A stretch of DNA of 64,000 bases from Nocardiopsis terrae (GCF_014651695.1 NZ_BMXJ01000005.1:387415-451414), one strand, 5' to 3'. Shown: positions 35,383 to 45,114, counted from the stretch's first letter. Translations and numbers: made by a program. The notes: generated by a model not told the origin, from the letters alone.

Positions 35383-36165
35383 ATGCCAGAGGCAATGCCG
35401 ATCTTCCCGCTGAACACCGTGTTGTTCCCCGGTATGACGATCCCTCTCCACGTCTTCGAGCAGAGGTACCGTCGGCTGGTCTCGGAACTGCTCGGCCCCA
35501 CCCTGGCCGGGGGCGAGCCGGGCGGCCGTGAGCACGGCCCGGCCCGGTTCGGCGTCGTGTGGATCGAACTGGGGCACGAGGTCGCCAGCGAGTCCGGGCA
35601 GGGTGCGGGCGGCGCGGACACCGGGGTGCCCAGCACCGCCGGTTCCAGCACCCATCCCGCGCTCCCCCTGGTCAGCGCGACCGGATGCACGGCCGTGGTA
35701 CGGGACGTGCGCACCTACGAGGACGGCCGCTACGACCTGGTGATCGAGGGCGGAACCCGGTTCACCGTCACCGGCCTGTCCGAGGTCGACGCCTCCTCCC
35801 CCGACGACTACTCCACCGCCTCGGTGGCGCTGCTGCCCGAACTGCTGGGCCCCGACGCCGAGGAACACGCGGAGCAGGTGCGGGACATGTACGAGGTGTA
35901 CTGCCAGCGGCTCTCCTCCATCGGGATGGCCCCCGAGACCTCACGTGAGCTGCCCCGCGACGCGATCGCCCTGTCCCACGCGGTGTCGGCCTCGATCGTG
36001 CTGGACCAGGCGGAGAAGCAGCGTCTGCTGGAGGCCGAGGACGCGGCGACCCGGCTGGCCGTGGCCGCCCGCTTCCTGCGCAGGGAGAACCGCATCGTGG
36101 CCACCCCCACTCTCCCCAATCTCCCCGCGGGTCCCTTCCTCAACAACGGCGTCTCCTTCAACTAG
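35383..36165 (+). CDS. LON-substrate-binding-domain protein
   Basis: 260 aa from ATG 35383. It starts with the typical MPIFPLNTVLFPGMTIPLHV then FEQRYRRLV of the Lon N-terminal domain and carries no ATPase or protease part, so it is the stand-alone form common in actinobacteria. A helical C-terminal half (LDQAEKQRLLEAEDAATRLA) completes the domain. Role unknown; presumably protein binding. The frame's long upstream extension reads through the ferritin gene and is not used. Confidence 0.88.
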   Translation: MPEAMPIFPLNTVLFPGMTIPLHVFEQRYRRLVSELLGPTLAGGEPGGREHGPARFGVVWIELGHEVASESGQGAGGADTGVPSTAGSSTHPALPLVSATGCTAVVRDVRTYEDGRYDLVIEGGTRFTVTGLSEVDASSPDDYSTASVALLPELLGPDAEEHAEQVRDMYEVYCQRLSSIGMAPETSRELPRDAIALSHAVSASIVLDQAEKQRLLEAEDAATRLAVAARFLRRENRIVATPTLPNLPAGPFLNNGVSFN

Positions 36166-36222
36166 AGCGGTAACCTGCCCGAAGGGTTCGACGTACCGAG
36201 AAGTGGAAGGCCCAGGTACCCC

Positions 36223-36705
36223 ATGAGTGGAAAAGCCACGCCCGCGACCGTGGCCGCCGGCAGGACCAAGACCACCTACACCCTGCACCCCTACGAGGTG
36301 CCGGGCGGTGACGGCCACTCCTACGGGGCTGACGCCGCCGACGCGATCGGTGTGCCCCGCGAACAGGTGTTCAAGACGCTGGTGGCCGAGGTGGACGGCG
36401 TGTTCACGGTGGGCGTCGTCCCGGTCAGTACGTCGCTCGACCTCAAGGCTTTGGCCGCGGCGGTCGGCGGCAGGCGGGCGACCATGGCCGAACCGGCCCG
36501 GGCCGAGAAGATCACCGGGTACGTACGCGGCGGGATCAGCCCGCTGGGGCAGCGCAAGCGGCTGCGTACGGTGATCGACTCCTCCGTCACCGGGCTGCGC
36601 GCGGTCTACGTCTCCGCCGGACGCCGGGGGCTACAGATGGAGCTGACCCCCAAGGACCTGATCGCGCTGACCGAGGCGGTCACCGCCCCGATCGGCGCGG
36701 CCTGA
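36223..36705 (+). CDS. ybaK: Cys-tRNA(Pro)/Cys-tRNA(Cys) deacylase
   Basis: 160 aa of the YbaK/EbsC family, which removes mischarged amino acids from tRNA in trans. VFKTLVAEVDGVFTVGVVPV, the ITGYVRGGISPLGQRKRLRT block and SAGRRGLQMELTPKDLIALT are diagnostic. It follows the LON-domain gene by 57 bases on the same strand. Confidence 0.93.
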   Translation: MSGKATPATVAAGRTKTTYTLHPYEVPGGDGHSYGADAADAIGVPREQVFKTLVAEVDGVFTVGVVPVSTSLDLKALAAAVGGRRATMAEPARAEKITGYVRGGISPLGQRKRLRTVIDSSVTGLRAVYVSAGRRGLQMELTPKDLIALTEAVTAPIGAA

Positions 36706-36810
36706 CCGGCGCACCGGGCCGGTCCGGATGCCTGTCGGTGCCTCCGCTCCCTTGACGGAATCCCCTGGGACACAGGGGCGGCGGACCTCCGCGGACGCGG
36801 CCACCGAGTA

Positions 36811-36839
36811 TTGCCGCCCTTCCTACCCAGGGGTAGTTT
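36811..36839 (+). promoter_or_regulatory. Promoter of the acyl-CoA ligase gene (leaderless type)
   Basis: TTGCCG (36811-36816), 17 bases, TAGTTT (36834-36839), then six bases to the ATG at 36846. This spacing puts the transcript start at or next to the start codon, and no Shine-Dalgarno is present. Confidence 0.6.
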
Positions 36840-36845
36840 TGTGAC

Positions 36846-38714
36846 ATGGACAACACCCCATCCCCCTTTCGGTCCGTCCCCGACATGTTCGCTTCCCGCG
36901 TCGCCGAATCCGGCGACCGGGAGGCGTTCAGCTACCCGGTCCCCTCGCCCACCGGATCCGGCGAGAAGTGGGAGACCCTCACCTGGACCCAGACCCGTGA
37001 CCGCGTGCGCGACATGGCCCTGGGCCTGCACTCGCTGGGTGTGACCTCACAGGCCCGCTGTGCGATCGCCGCTGACACGCGTGTCGAGTGGATCCTGGCC
37101 GACCTGGCGATCCTGTGCGCGGGAGGGGCGTCCACCACCATCTACCCCTCCTCGCCCCCGCCCGACTGCGCCTACATCGTCTCCGACTCCGGCAGCATGG
37201 TGGCCTTCGCCGAGAACGACGAGCAGGTCGCCAAACTGATGGGGCAGCGCGGTGCCATGCCCGGTCTCTCCCGGGTCATCGCCTTCGAGGGCGACGCCGG
37301 GGGCGACGACGACTGGGTCATGAGCCTGGCCGAACTGGAGGCCAGGGGCGCCGAGCTGCACGCGGAGAAGCCGGAGCTGTTCGGCGAACTGGTCGCCTCG
37401 GTCAAACCGGACCACCTGGCCACACTGATCTACACCTCCGGGACCACCGGCCGTCCCAAGGGGGTACGTCTGGACCACTCCAACTGGCTGTACGAGGCCG
37501 AGGCGCTCAGGATCATGGACGAGGAGATACGCGCCCGGGGCTGGGAGATGCTGACCCCGGACGACGTGCAGTACCTGTGGCTGCCCCTGGCCCATAGCTT
37601 CGGCAAGGTCATGCAGGTCAGCCAGTTGCGCATCGGCTACAAGACCGCCGTGGACGGCCGGGTCGACAGGATCGTGGACAACCTGGCCGTCGTACGGCCG
37701 ACCTTCATGGCGGCCGCCCCGCGCATCTTCGAGAAGGTGTTCAACAGGGTGGTCATGCAGGCCAAGGAGGGCGGCCCGACCAAGTACCGGATCTTCCGGT
37801 GGGCCGTCGGCGTGGGCGACCGCGTGGCCCGGCTGAGGGAGGACGGCAAGGAGCCCACCGGGCTGCTGGCCGCCCAGCACCGGATCGCCGACCGGTTGGT
37901 GTTCGCCAAGCTGCGCGCCCGCTTCGGAGAGCGCCTGAAGTTCTTCGTGTCCGGCAGTGCGCCCCTGGCCCCGGAGATCGGCCGGTTCTTCTACGGTGCC
38001 GGGATCACCATCCTGGAGGGCTACGGACTGACCGAGACCTCCGCCGGCGCCTTCCTCAACCGGCCCGGCCAGGTGCGCTTCGGCACCGTGGGCATGCCCC
38101 TGCCGGGAACCGAGGTCAGGATCGCCGAGGACGGCGAGGTCCTGCTGCGCGGCGGCAGCGTCATGCGCGGCTACCACAACCTGTCCGGGGCCACCGAGGC
38201 CGTGCTCGACGAGGAGGGCTGGTTCGCCACCGGTGACATCGGGGTGCTGGAGAACGGCCGGCTGCGCATCACCGACCGGAAGAAGGAACTGATCAAGACC
38301 GCCGGCGGCAAGTACGTGGCGCCCCAGAGCATCGAGAGCCGGTTCAAGTCGCTGTGCCCCTACGTCGGCAACCTGGTCGTGCACGGCGACCGCCGCCCCT
38401 ACTGCGTGGCCCTGGTCACCCTGGATCCCGAGGCGATCGGGACCTGGGCCGAGGCCAACGGTCTGGGCACGCTGAAGTACCCGGGCCTGACCAGGGACCC
38501 CAAGGTCCGGGCGATGGTGCAGGAGGCCATCGACGAACTCAACGAGGACCTGCCCCGGCACGAGACCATCAAGGACTTCGCCATCCTGCCGAGTGAGCTG
38601 ACGGTGGAGCAGGGGGAGATCACGCCGAGCCTGAAGATGCGTCGGAGAGCGGTGGAGGAGAGGTACCGCGACCTGCTCGACGGGATGTACGAGGGCTCCG
38701 TCCAGTCCCTGTGA
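36846..38714 (+). CDS. Long-chain acyl-CoA synthetase (FadD15-type)
   Basis: 622 aa adenylate-forming ligase that activates fatty acids with ATP and CoA. The P-loop LIYTSGTTGRPKGV, the acyl-binding GYGLTETSAG, GWFATGDIGVLENG and the C-terminal ITDRKKELIKTAGGKYVAPQ are all in place. Length and LWLPLAHSFGKVMQVSQLRI match the FAA1/FadD15 group rather than short-chain ligases. Translated from a leaderless-type promoter. Confidence 0.94.
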   Translation: MDNTPSPFRSVPDMFASRVAESGDREAFSYPVPSPTGSGEKWETLTWTQTRDRVRDMALGLHSLGVTSQARCAIAADTRVEWILADLAILCAGGASTTIYPSSPPPDCAYIVSDSGSMVAFAENDEQVAKLMGQRGAMPGLSRVIAFEGDAGGDDDWVMSLAELEARGAELHAEKPELFGELVASVKPDHLATLIYTSGTTGRPKGVRLDHSNWLYEAEALRIMDEEIRARGWEMLTPDDVQYLWLPLAHSFGKVMQVSQLRIGYKTAVDGRVDRIVDNLAVVRPTFMAAAPRIFEKVFNRVVMQAKEGGPTKYRIFRWAVGVGDRVARLREDGKEPTGLLAAQHRIADRLVFAKLRARFGERLKFFVSGSAPLAPEIGRFFYGAGITILEGYGLTETSAGAFLNRPGQVRFGTVGMPLPGTEVRIAEDGEVLLRGGSVMRGYHNLSGATEAVLDEEGWFATGDIGVLENGRLRITDRKKELIKTAGGKYVAPQSIESRFKSLCPYVGNLVVHGDRRPYCVALVTLDPEAIGTWAEANGLGTLKYPGLTRDPKVRAMVQEAIDELNEDLPRHETIKDFAILPSELTVEQGEITPSLKMRRRAVEERYRDLLDGMYEGSVQSL

Positions 38715-38723
38715 GGGCCGGTC

Positions 38724-39494
38724 TCAACCCCGTTGCCCCTCGGGGCCGGGGGCGTCCCCCTCCGCTGCGACCGGCGGCTCCTCGGCCCCGGCGGATGGGG
38801 CCGACGTCGTCCCGGGCGGGCCCTGCGGGTGCGGGTCCTGTGTGCGCGGGCCGGAGGCGTCCGGCCCGCGGTCGGGTCCGGCGACGTCGGCACCGGTCCG
38901 CCCCCCGGTCCCACCGATCCCGTCCTCGTCCTGGGAGCGGACGGGTTCGGGGACGCCGGGCTGGTCGCTGCGCAGCAGGCTGAGGGCGTCCAGGAGCCCG
39001 TACTGGAGGACGTACACGAAGGGCCACACCACCAGGAAGGCCGTGGCCTGGAGTTGGAGGGCCGCGGTGACCGTGTCCCCGGGGTCGGCCGCCAGGACCG
39101 CCTCACGGGCGGGGGCGTCCAGGGCAGTCCCGATCCGCCAGACCAGCAGGGACGCCGCGGCGGAGCCGAGGAAACCCGTGATCAGAACGGTCAGGCGCAG
39201 GTCCTGGAAGCGCTTTCGGGCCAGGGAGAACTGGGCCATGTAGGCGCCGTAGCCGGTGGCGAGCCCGGCCGCCGCGGTGATCAGGACGAAGTAGCCCTCA
39301 CCGGCGAAGACGTCCTCGGAAGCACCGGTGAAGACACCGCCCCCGTCCAGGACCACCACCTCGGGGCGGGGCGCGAGCCACCACCACAGCGGGCCCAGGA
39401 GTGCTCCCAGGAGGACCGAGACCCCGAGGAAGACCGCTCCCACAGCCAGTCCGCGCCCGGGCCCCGACGCTCCCGTACCGCTCTGTTCCGCCAT
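38724..39494 (-). CDS. Multi-pass membrane protein (DUF2567-like)
   Basis: About 256 aa with four membrane helices (AVFLGVSVLLGALLGPLWWW, YFVLITAAAGLATGYGAYMA, LTVLITGFLGSAAASLLVW, ATAFLVVWPFVYVLQYGLL) and a Gly/Pro/Asp-rich cytoplasmic tail. The LLGPLWWWLAPRPE segment recalls DUF2567 proteins of mycobacteria; I give that as a likely relation only. It is tail to tail with the acyl-CoA ligase and divergent from the DinB gene. Confidence 0.72.
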   Translation of the reverse strand: MAEQSGTGASGPGRGLAVGAVFLGVSVLLGALLGPLWWWLAPRPEVVVLDGGGVFTGASEDVFAGEGYFVLITAAAGLATGYGAYMAQFSLARKRFQDLRLTVLITGFLGSAAASLLVWRIGTALDAPAREAVLAADPGDTVTAALQLQATAFLVVWPFVYVLQYGLLDALSLLRSDQPGVPEPVRSQDEDGIGGTGGRTGADVAGPDRGPDASGPRTQDPHPQGPPGTTSAPSAGAEEPPVAAEGDAPGPEGQRG

Positions 39495-39572
39495 CACCCG
39501 CTCCTCGCCGTCGCCGCCCGGACCTGCCGAAAAACAGTGGATACCGGACATGACCCGAAGGACAATACCGCC

Positions 39573-40106
39573 ATGAGCGACAAGAGCAGTCCCCTGACCC
39601 TGCCCGAGCGTGTCGATCCTCCCATGGCAGCCGACGAGCGCACGATGCTCCTCGCCTGGCTGGACTGGCACCGGGCCACGGTACACAGCAAATGCGCCGG
39701 TCTGGCCGACGGGCTCTCCGCCGCTGCTCCGCTGCCGGCGTCACCGATGTCCACCATCGGCGGGATCGTGTCCCATCTGCGCTGGGTGGAGGCGTTCTGG
39801 TTCGAGGTGGTGATGCTCAACCAACCCGACACGGCGCCCTATTCGGCCCAGGACCCCGACGGGGAGTTCAGGGCCGGGGCGCAGCGCCCCCTGGACGAGC
39901 TCCTCGCCGAGTACGCCGCGCAGTGCGAGCGCTCCCGGGAGATCACCTCCCGCCTGGAGCTGGGCAACTCCTCCCGCCGGGTACCGGACCGCAGGGGGCG
40001 GACGACCCTGCGCTGGGTGCTCATGCACATGATCGAGGAGACCGCCCGCCACAACGGGCACCTGGACGTCCTGCGGGAGCTCGCCGACGGCGTCACCGGG
40101 GAGTAG
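39573..40106 (+). CDS. DinB-family (DUF664) protein
   Basis: 177 aa four-helix-bundle protein of the DinB/YfiT superfamily. The three metal-site positions are visible: GGIVSHLRWVEAFWFE, EETARHNGHLDVLREL and the intervening helix. Members act as thiol S-transferases (for example with mycothiol or bacillithiol) or have unknown activity; actinomycetes carry many copies. ATG 39573 is the family-consistent start. Confidence 0.88.
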   Translation: MSDKSSPLTLPERVDPPMAADERTMLLAWLDWHRATVHSKCAGLADGLSAAAPLPASPMSTIGGIVSHLRWVEAFWFEVVMLNQPDTAPYSAQDPDGEFRAGAQRPLDELLAEYAAQCERSREITSRLELGNSSRRVPDRRGRTTLRWVLMHMIEETARHNGHLDVLRELADGVTGE

Positions 40107-40112
40107 GGGCGA

Positions 40113-40162
40113 CGGTACCGGGGCCCGGGACGGGTGTGCGCGCCTCCCGGGCCCCGGTGCCG
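40113..40162. terminator. Bidirectional hairpin between convergent genes
   Basis: CGGTACCGGGGCCCGGG and CCCGGGCCCCGGTGCCG form a 17-bp stem (one G-T type mismatch) between the DinB gene and the PadR gene. Confidence 0.75.
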
Positions 40163-40180
40163 TTGTGTACCGGCCGGGGT

Positions 40181-41050
40181 TCAGCCCCGTCGGGCGCCCC
40201 CGGCCGCATCGGGCCGCCCTCCACCGGGCTCCTCGGCGTCCGCCGGGCCGACGGGAACGTCCTCCTCGGCCAGGATCAGGTAGAGGCCGCGCCGGGTCTC
40301 GGACAGGAGCCGTTTGGCACGTTCGAGCTGATCGGCGGTGCCGGCCTGGGCGACCTGGGAGGCCGCGGCCGCGAGCTGGTAGGCCAGGTTGCCGACCTCC
40401 TCGTAGTGGGACCGGGTGTCCGCGTAGGCGTCGGCGCCCGCCGCCCACGGCGGGGTGAGTTCGGCGCCCCGCTCCTCGAGGTGGGCCACGCCCTCCTCGG
40501 TGAGCTTGTAGGGGCGTCGGCGGCCCTGCCCCTCGGCCTGTTCGACCAGGCCCTCGTCCTCCAACTGCTGGAGCATGGGGTAGACGGAGCCGGGGCTGGG
40601 ACGCCAGCTCCCTCCGCTGCGTTCGCGACCCTCACGGATGATCTCGTAGCCGCTGCGTTCCTCCTCCGCCAGGAGCATGAGGATTCCGGTGCGCACGTCG
40701 CCGCGTTTGGCCCTGGGGCCGCCGCGGCGCCGCCCGCCCCGGCCGCCGCCGGGTCCGCCCCCGTGCCCGAACGGGCCGCCGGGCCCGAAGGGGCCACCGG
40801 GGCCCATCGGTCCACCGGGGCCGAAGGGGCCGGCGACCCCCTCCCACGGCGGCCCCGGCGGGCGCGGGGGTCCCGATGGCCCCTGCGGGGGCGGAGGGTG
40901 TCCGAACCCGTCCCGCCGGGAGCCGTGGGGGTCACCGTGCCCGAGGTGCGTCCGGGGGGCGTCGGTGGGCCGCCGGGCCCAGGGCAGCCGAGGGCGCCCG
41001 GTGCGCCGCCCGCCCCAGGACCAGGGGCCGGGAAGTGCCATGGCAGTCAT
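40181..41050 (-). CDS. PadR-family transcriptional regulator with long Gly/Pro head
   Basis: About 289 aa from ATG 41050 (GAGAAGAGAAC upstream). Residues 1-95 are Gly/Pro/His/Arg-rich low complexity (GPFGPGGPMGPGGPFGPGGP). The PadR winged helix follows: GILMLLAEEERSGYEIIREG, RPSPGSVYPMLQQLEDEGLV and RRRPYKLTEEGVAHLEERG; a C-terminal helical dimerisation region (QAGTADQLERAKRLLSETRR) completes it. PadR proteins repress their own and nearby genes. Palindromes just upstream fit autoregulation. The head extension is much longer than in classical PadR. Confidence 0.9.
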   Translation of the reverse strand: MTAMALPGPWSWGGRRTGRPRLPWARRPTDAPRTHLGHGDPHGSRRDGFGHPPPPQGPSGPPRPPGPPWEGVAGPFGPGGPMGPGGPFGPGGPFGHGGGPGGGRGGRRRGGPRAKRGDVRTGILMLLAEEERSGYEIIREGRERSGGSWRPSPGSVYPMLQQLEDEGLVEQAEGQGRRRPYKLTEEGVAHLEERGAELTPPWAAGADAYADTRSHYEEVGNLAYQLAAAASQVAQAGTADQLERAKRLLSETRRGLYLILAEEDVPVGPADAEEPGGGRPDAAGGARRG

Positions 41051-41079
41051 GGTTGTTCTCTTCTCTGTAGACATTCTGC

Positions 41080-41120
41080 GACAGTCATTCACTGTCTAGA
41101 TAGATCAAAGATATATCTTT
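41080..41120. promoter_or_regulatory. Two palindromes upstream of the PadR gene
   Basis: GACAGT-CATTC-ACTGTC (41080-41096) and the perfect AAAGATATATCTTT (41107-41120) lie 30-70 bases before the padR start, in an A/T-rich patch. The second is framed by GATAG and CTATC. They are good candidates for the regulator's own operator. Confidence 0.6.
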
Positions 41121-41154
41121 AACTATCGCCGAGCAAGAGTTCAAACACAGAAAA

Positions 41155-41186
41155 GGCCCCCGTGTGCATCACCGCACACGGGGGCC
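41155..41186 (-). terminator. Terminator of dnaE
   Basis: GGCCCCCGTGTGC and GCACACGGGGGCC form a 13-bp stem, and on the minus strand TTTTCTG follows it. Confidence 0.9.
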
Positions 41187-41214
41187 GGGGCAGGCCGACG
41201 ACGGCCCCACCGGG

Positions 41215-44200
41215 TCAGTAGTCGACCGCGTACGCCCCCAACAGGCTCTTCATCTCACCGTTGAACTCCGGTGAGATCCGCACCGAGTAGCGGTCCACCG
41301 CGTAGATCCGGGAGCGCACCGGGTTGTCCACCCGGATGCGCACGGGGGTTTCGCCCTTGTGGGTGTCCAACACCTGGCGCAGGTCGTCGATGAACTCCGG
41401 GTTCAGGCGCTCCTCCGCGACCGTCAGCAGCACCGGCGGCTCACCCTCGGTGACGTGCGAGATGTCCAGGATCGACATCTCCGAGGCGAACATCGACCAG
41501 GTGCCGTCCCGGTCGTTGAGCCGCCCCTTGACCGTGACCGCCGTGTCCTCCAGCAGGGCTTCCACGTACAGCGGGTAGGTCTTGGGGAAGAACAGGACCT
41601 CCATGCTGGCGTCCAGGTCCTCGACCGTGGCGATCGCCCACTGGTTGCCCGCCTTGTTGGTGCGCTTGTCGACCTTGGAGATCAGCCCGGCAATCCGCAC
41701 CTCACCGCGTTCACGGGCCATCTCACCCGCGACGATCTGCGCGATCGAGGTGTCCCGGGACCGGGCCAGGACCCGCTCGGCACCCGCGAGCGGGTGACTG
41801 GACACGTACAGTCCCAGCATCTCCCGTTCGAAGGCCAGCTTGGTCTTGCGGTCCCACTCCTCCTCACCCCACTGGATGTTGAGGCCGATGGGGGTGGAGT
41901 CGCCGTCGTCGTCCCCGCCACCGAACAGGTCGAACTGGCCGTGGGCCTCCTGTTTCTTGGAGCTGATCATGCCCTCGACCGCGGTCTCGTGGTGGCGGTA
42001 GAGCTCGCGGCGGGGGTGGCCGAGCGAGTCGAACCCGCCCGCCTTGATCAGCGACTCGACCACGCGCTTGTTGCAGGCGGCGAGTTCGATCTTGGCGAGG
42101 AAGTCGGTGAAGGAGGAGTACTTGCCCTTCTCCGTACGGGTCTTGACGATCGAGTTCACGACGTTGGCGCCCACGTTGCGCACCGCGCCCATACCGAAAC
42201 GGATGTCCCTGCCCACCGGGGTGAAGCGCAGACCCGACTCGTTGACGTCCGGCGGCAGCACCTTGATGCCCTGGGTCCGGCACTCGGCCAGGTAGACCGC
42301 CATCTTGTCCTTGTCGTCGCTGACCGAGGTCAGCAGCGCGGCCATGTACGCGGCCGGGTAGTTGGCCTTGAGGTAGGCGGTCCAGTAGGAGACCAGGGCG
42401 TACCCGGCGGCGTGCGACTTGTTGAACGCGTAGCCCGCGAACGGGAGCATGACGTCCCACAGGGCCTGGACGGCCTCCCGGGAGAAGCCGCGCTCCATCG
42501 CCCCGGGGAAGAACTTGGCCTCCTCCTCCTCCAGGGCTTCCTTCTTCTTCTTACCCATGGCGCGCCGCATCAGGTCTGCGCCGCCCAGCGTGTACCCGGC
42601 CAACTGCTGGGCGATGGCCATGATCTGCTCCTGGTACACGAGCAGGTGGAAGGTCTCCCCCAGGATCGGTTCCAGAGCGTCCTTGAGCTCGGGGTGGATC
42701 GGTGTGATCTCCTGGCGGCCGTTCGAACGGTCGGCGTAGTCGTTGTGCGCGTTGGCCGCCATCGGACCGGGCCGGTACAGCGACAGGACGGCCGCGATGT
42801 CACCGAACTTCTTCGGCTCCATCCGCTTGAGCAGGTTGCGCATCGCGCCGCCGTCCAGCTGGAACACGCCCAGGGTGTCACCGCGGGAGAGGAGCTGGTA
42901 GGTCTTCCTGTCGTCCAGCGGAAGTTTGATGAGGTCGATGTCGACCCCCTCGGACTCCTTGATGCTCTTGACCGCGTCGTCCATGATCGTCAGGTTGCGC
43001 AGGCCCAGGAAGTCCATCTTGAGCAGACCCATGTCCTCGCACTGAGGGTAGGGAAAGCCGGTGATGATGGCGCCGTCGGTGTCTCGCTTGTGCAGCGGGA
43101 TGACGTCGAGCAGGGGCTCCTTCGACAAGATGACACCGGCCGCGTGCACACCGGTGCCACGCGTCAGGCCCTCGATACCGCGAGCGGTCTCCATGACCTT
43201 GGAGACCTGGGGGTCGTTGTCGACCAGGTTGCGCAGCTCCGCGGTCTCCGTGTAACGCTCGTTCTCGGTGTTGAACACCGCGTCGAGCGGGATCTCCTTA
43301 CCGCCGACCGCCGCGGGGAAGGCCTTGGTGATCTGGTCGCCCACCGAGTAGGGCATGCCCAGGATGCGGGTGGAGTCCTTCACGGCGGCCTTGGCCTTGA
43401 TGGTGCCGAAGGTGAGGATCTGCGCCACCCGCTCCTCGCCGTACAGGCGGGTGACGTAGTCGATCATCTCGCCGCGCCTACGCTCGTCGAAGTCGAGGTC
43501 GACATCGGGCATGGTCACGCGTTCGGGGTTGAGGAACCGCTCGAAGAGCAGACCGTGCTCCAGCGGGTCCAGGTCGGTGATGCCCAGGACGTAGGCGATC
43601 ATCGAACCCGCCGCCGAGCCACGCCCCGGGCCCAGCGCGATGCCCACCTTGCGCGCGTACTGGCAGATGTCGGAGACCACGAGGAAGTAGGCGGGAAAGC
43701 CCATCTCGTTGATGATGCCGAGCTCGAACTCCACCCTCCGGCGGACGTCGTCGCCCACACCGTTCGGGTAGCGGGTCGGAAGGAGCCGCTCGACCTCCTT
43801 GGCCAACCAGGAGGCCTGGGTCTCCCCCTCCGGGATGGGGAACTCCGGCATCAGGTCACGGTGGGCGAAGACGTTGTCGTAGGCGTTGGCGTCGATCCGC
43901 TCCGCGATGAGCAGGGTGTTCTTGCAGCCCTGGGCCCACTCGTCGAAGTTGAGCAGCCCGCGCATCTCGTCCGCGGTCTTGAGGTAGTAGCCCGAGCCGT
44001 TGAACCGGAACCGGGTGGGGTCGTCCAGGTTCTTGCCCACGCCCACAGCCAGCAGGGCGTCGTGCGCCGAGGCCTGGGACTCGTAGACGTAGTGGGAGTC
44101 GTTGGTGACCAGCGGCGGGATGTTCAGCTCACGACCCACCCTGAGCAGACCGTCGCGGACCTCCTTCTCGATGGGCACACCGTGGTCCATCAGCTCCAGG

Positions 44201-44778
44201 AAGACGTTCTCCCTGCCGAAGATGTCCTGGAGACCGGCGGCGTACTCGATCGCCTCCTTCTCCTGCCCCAGCCGCAGGCGGGTCTGCACACCGCCGGAGG
44301 GGCAGCCGGTGGAGACGATGATGCCCTCGTTGTACTGGGCCATCAGCTCCAGGTCCATCCGGGGCTTCATGTAGTAGCCCTCGGCGGAGGCCAGGGAGGA
44401 CATCCGGAACAGGTTGCGCAGCCCCTGCTCGTTCTGGGCGAGCATCGTCATGTGCAGGTAGCGGCCACCGCCCGAGATGTCCTTGCCGCCCTCGGCGGAG
44501 GCGTCGTCGGAGGTGTTGGAACGGCCCCAGAAGACCCGCTTCTTGTGGAAGCGCGACTCGGGTGCGACATAGGCCTCGATGCCGATGATGGGCTTGACGC
44601 CCGACCCCTTGGACTGCTGGTAGAACTCGTAGGCCCCGAACATGTTGCCGTGGTCGGTCATCGCCACGGCTGGCATCTCCAGCCGTGCCGCCTCCTTGAA
44701 CAGGGGCTTCAGCTTCGCCGCCCCGTCGAGCATCGAGTACTCGGTGTGGACGTGCAGATGTGCGAAGGAGTCGGCCAT
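41215..44778 (-). CDS. dnaE: DNA polymerase III alpha subunit
   Basis: Replicative polymerase, 1187 aa, the usual size of actinobacterial DnaE1. It starts with the PHP domain (HLHVHTEYSMLDGAAKLKPL, TDHGNMFGAYEF), then the palm with catalytic Asp residues in TMPDVDLDFDERRRGEMIDY, the thumb/fingers (GIEGLTRGTGVHAAGV), a helix-hairpin-helix and a C-terminal OB domain (EVRIAGLISKVDKRTNKAGN). No intein or frameshift is seen. The reading frame is open far upstream, but homology begins at ATG 44778 (MADSFAHLHVHTEYS). Confidence 0.96.
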   Translation of the reverse strand: MADSFAHLHVHTEYSMLDGAAKLKPLFKEAARLEMPAVAMTDHGNMFGAYEFYQQSKGSGVKPIIGIEAYVAPESRFHKKRVFWGRSNTSDDASAEGGKDISGGGRYLHMTMLAQNEQGLRNLFRMSSLASAEGYYMKPRMDLELMAQYNEGIIVSTGCPSGGVQTRLRLGQEKEAIEYAAGLQDIFGRENVFLELMDHGVPIEKEVRDGLLRVGRELNIPPLVTNDSHYVYESQASAHDALLAVGVGKNLDDPTRFRFNGSGYYLKTADEMRGLLNFDEWAQGCKNTLLIAERIDANAYDNVFAHRDLMPEFPIPEGETQASWLAKEVERLLPTRYPNGVGDDVRRRVEFELGIINEMGFPAYFLVVSDICQYARKVGIALGPGRGSAAGSMIAYVLGITDLDPLEHGLLFERFLNPERVTMPDVDLDFDERRRGEMIDYVTRLYGEERVAQILTFGTIKAKAAVKDSTRILGMPYSVGDQITKAFPAAVGGKEIPLDAVFNTENERYTETAELRNLVDNDPQVSKVMETARGIEGLTRGTGVHAAGVILSKEPLLDVIPLHKRDTDGAIITGFPYPQCEDMGLLKMDFLGLRNLTIMDDAVKSIKESEGVDIDLIKLPLDDRKTYQLLSRGDTLGVFQLDGGAMRNLLKRMEPKKFGDIAAVLSLYRPGPMAANAHNDYADRSNGRQEITPIHPELKDALEPILGETFHLLVYQEQIMAIAQQLAGYTLGGADLMRRAMGKKKKEALEEEEAKFFPGAMERGFSREAVQALWDVMLPFAGYAFNKSHAAGYALVSYWTAYLKANYPAAYMAALLTSVSDDKDKMAVYLAECRTQGIKVLPPDVNESGLRFTPVGRDIRFGMGAVRNVGANVVNSIVKTRTEKGKYSSFTDFLAKIELAACNKRVVESLIKAGGFDSLGHPRRELYRHHETAVEGMISSKKQEAHGQFDLFGGGDDDGDSTPIGLNIQWGEEEWDRKTKLAFEREMLGLYVSSHPLAGAERVLARSRDTSIAQIVAGEMARERGEVRIAGLISKVDKRTNKAGNQWAIATVEDLDASMEVLFFPKTYPLYVEALLEDTAVTVKGRLNDRDGTWSMFASEMSILDISHVTEGEPPVLLTVAEERLNPEFIDDLRQVLDTHKGETPVRIRVDNPVRSRIYAVDRYSVRISPEFNGEMKSLLGAYAVDY

Positions 44779-44988
44779 GACGCGGGTGCCCCCAGGCGGG
44801 TAGACGGACGGGTGTTGACTCCTGAGACTACGACTTTCCGGTGACTCTCGGGGACGCCTGTGGACAACCGGCCGGAGCACGCAACGGCGCTTCGGGGGCC
44901 GATCATGGCAGGGGCGGCCCGGATCACGGCACCGGACCCGCGGGAGGAAGGGCGGATCGCGGTTGGGCTGGGGTACGGGGGCGTGCGC

Positions 44989-45012
44989 GGGTTCGGGTTC
45001 GGGTTCGGGTTC
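44989..45012 (+). repeat. Four tandem GGGTTC units
   Basis: Short hexanucleotide repeat in the 336-base gap between dnaE and the secreted nuclease-like gene, about 100 bases upstream of the latter's start. The rest of the gap, 44779-45114, holds the two divergent promoters and no gene I can support. Confidence 0.7.
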
Positions 45013-45114
45013 GGACGACAGGGGTACACCGTTCGGCCACACCCGCCTGTTAGCCTCCGGCCGGTCGGTGTGCCACGACCGCCCTGCCCGCCCCCTGCTG
45101 AGAGGACCGCCTCC

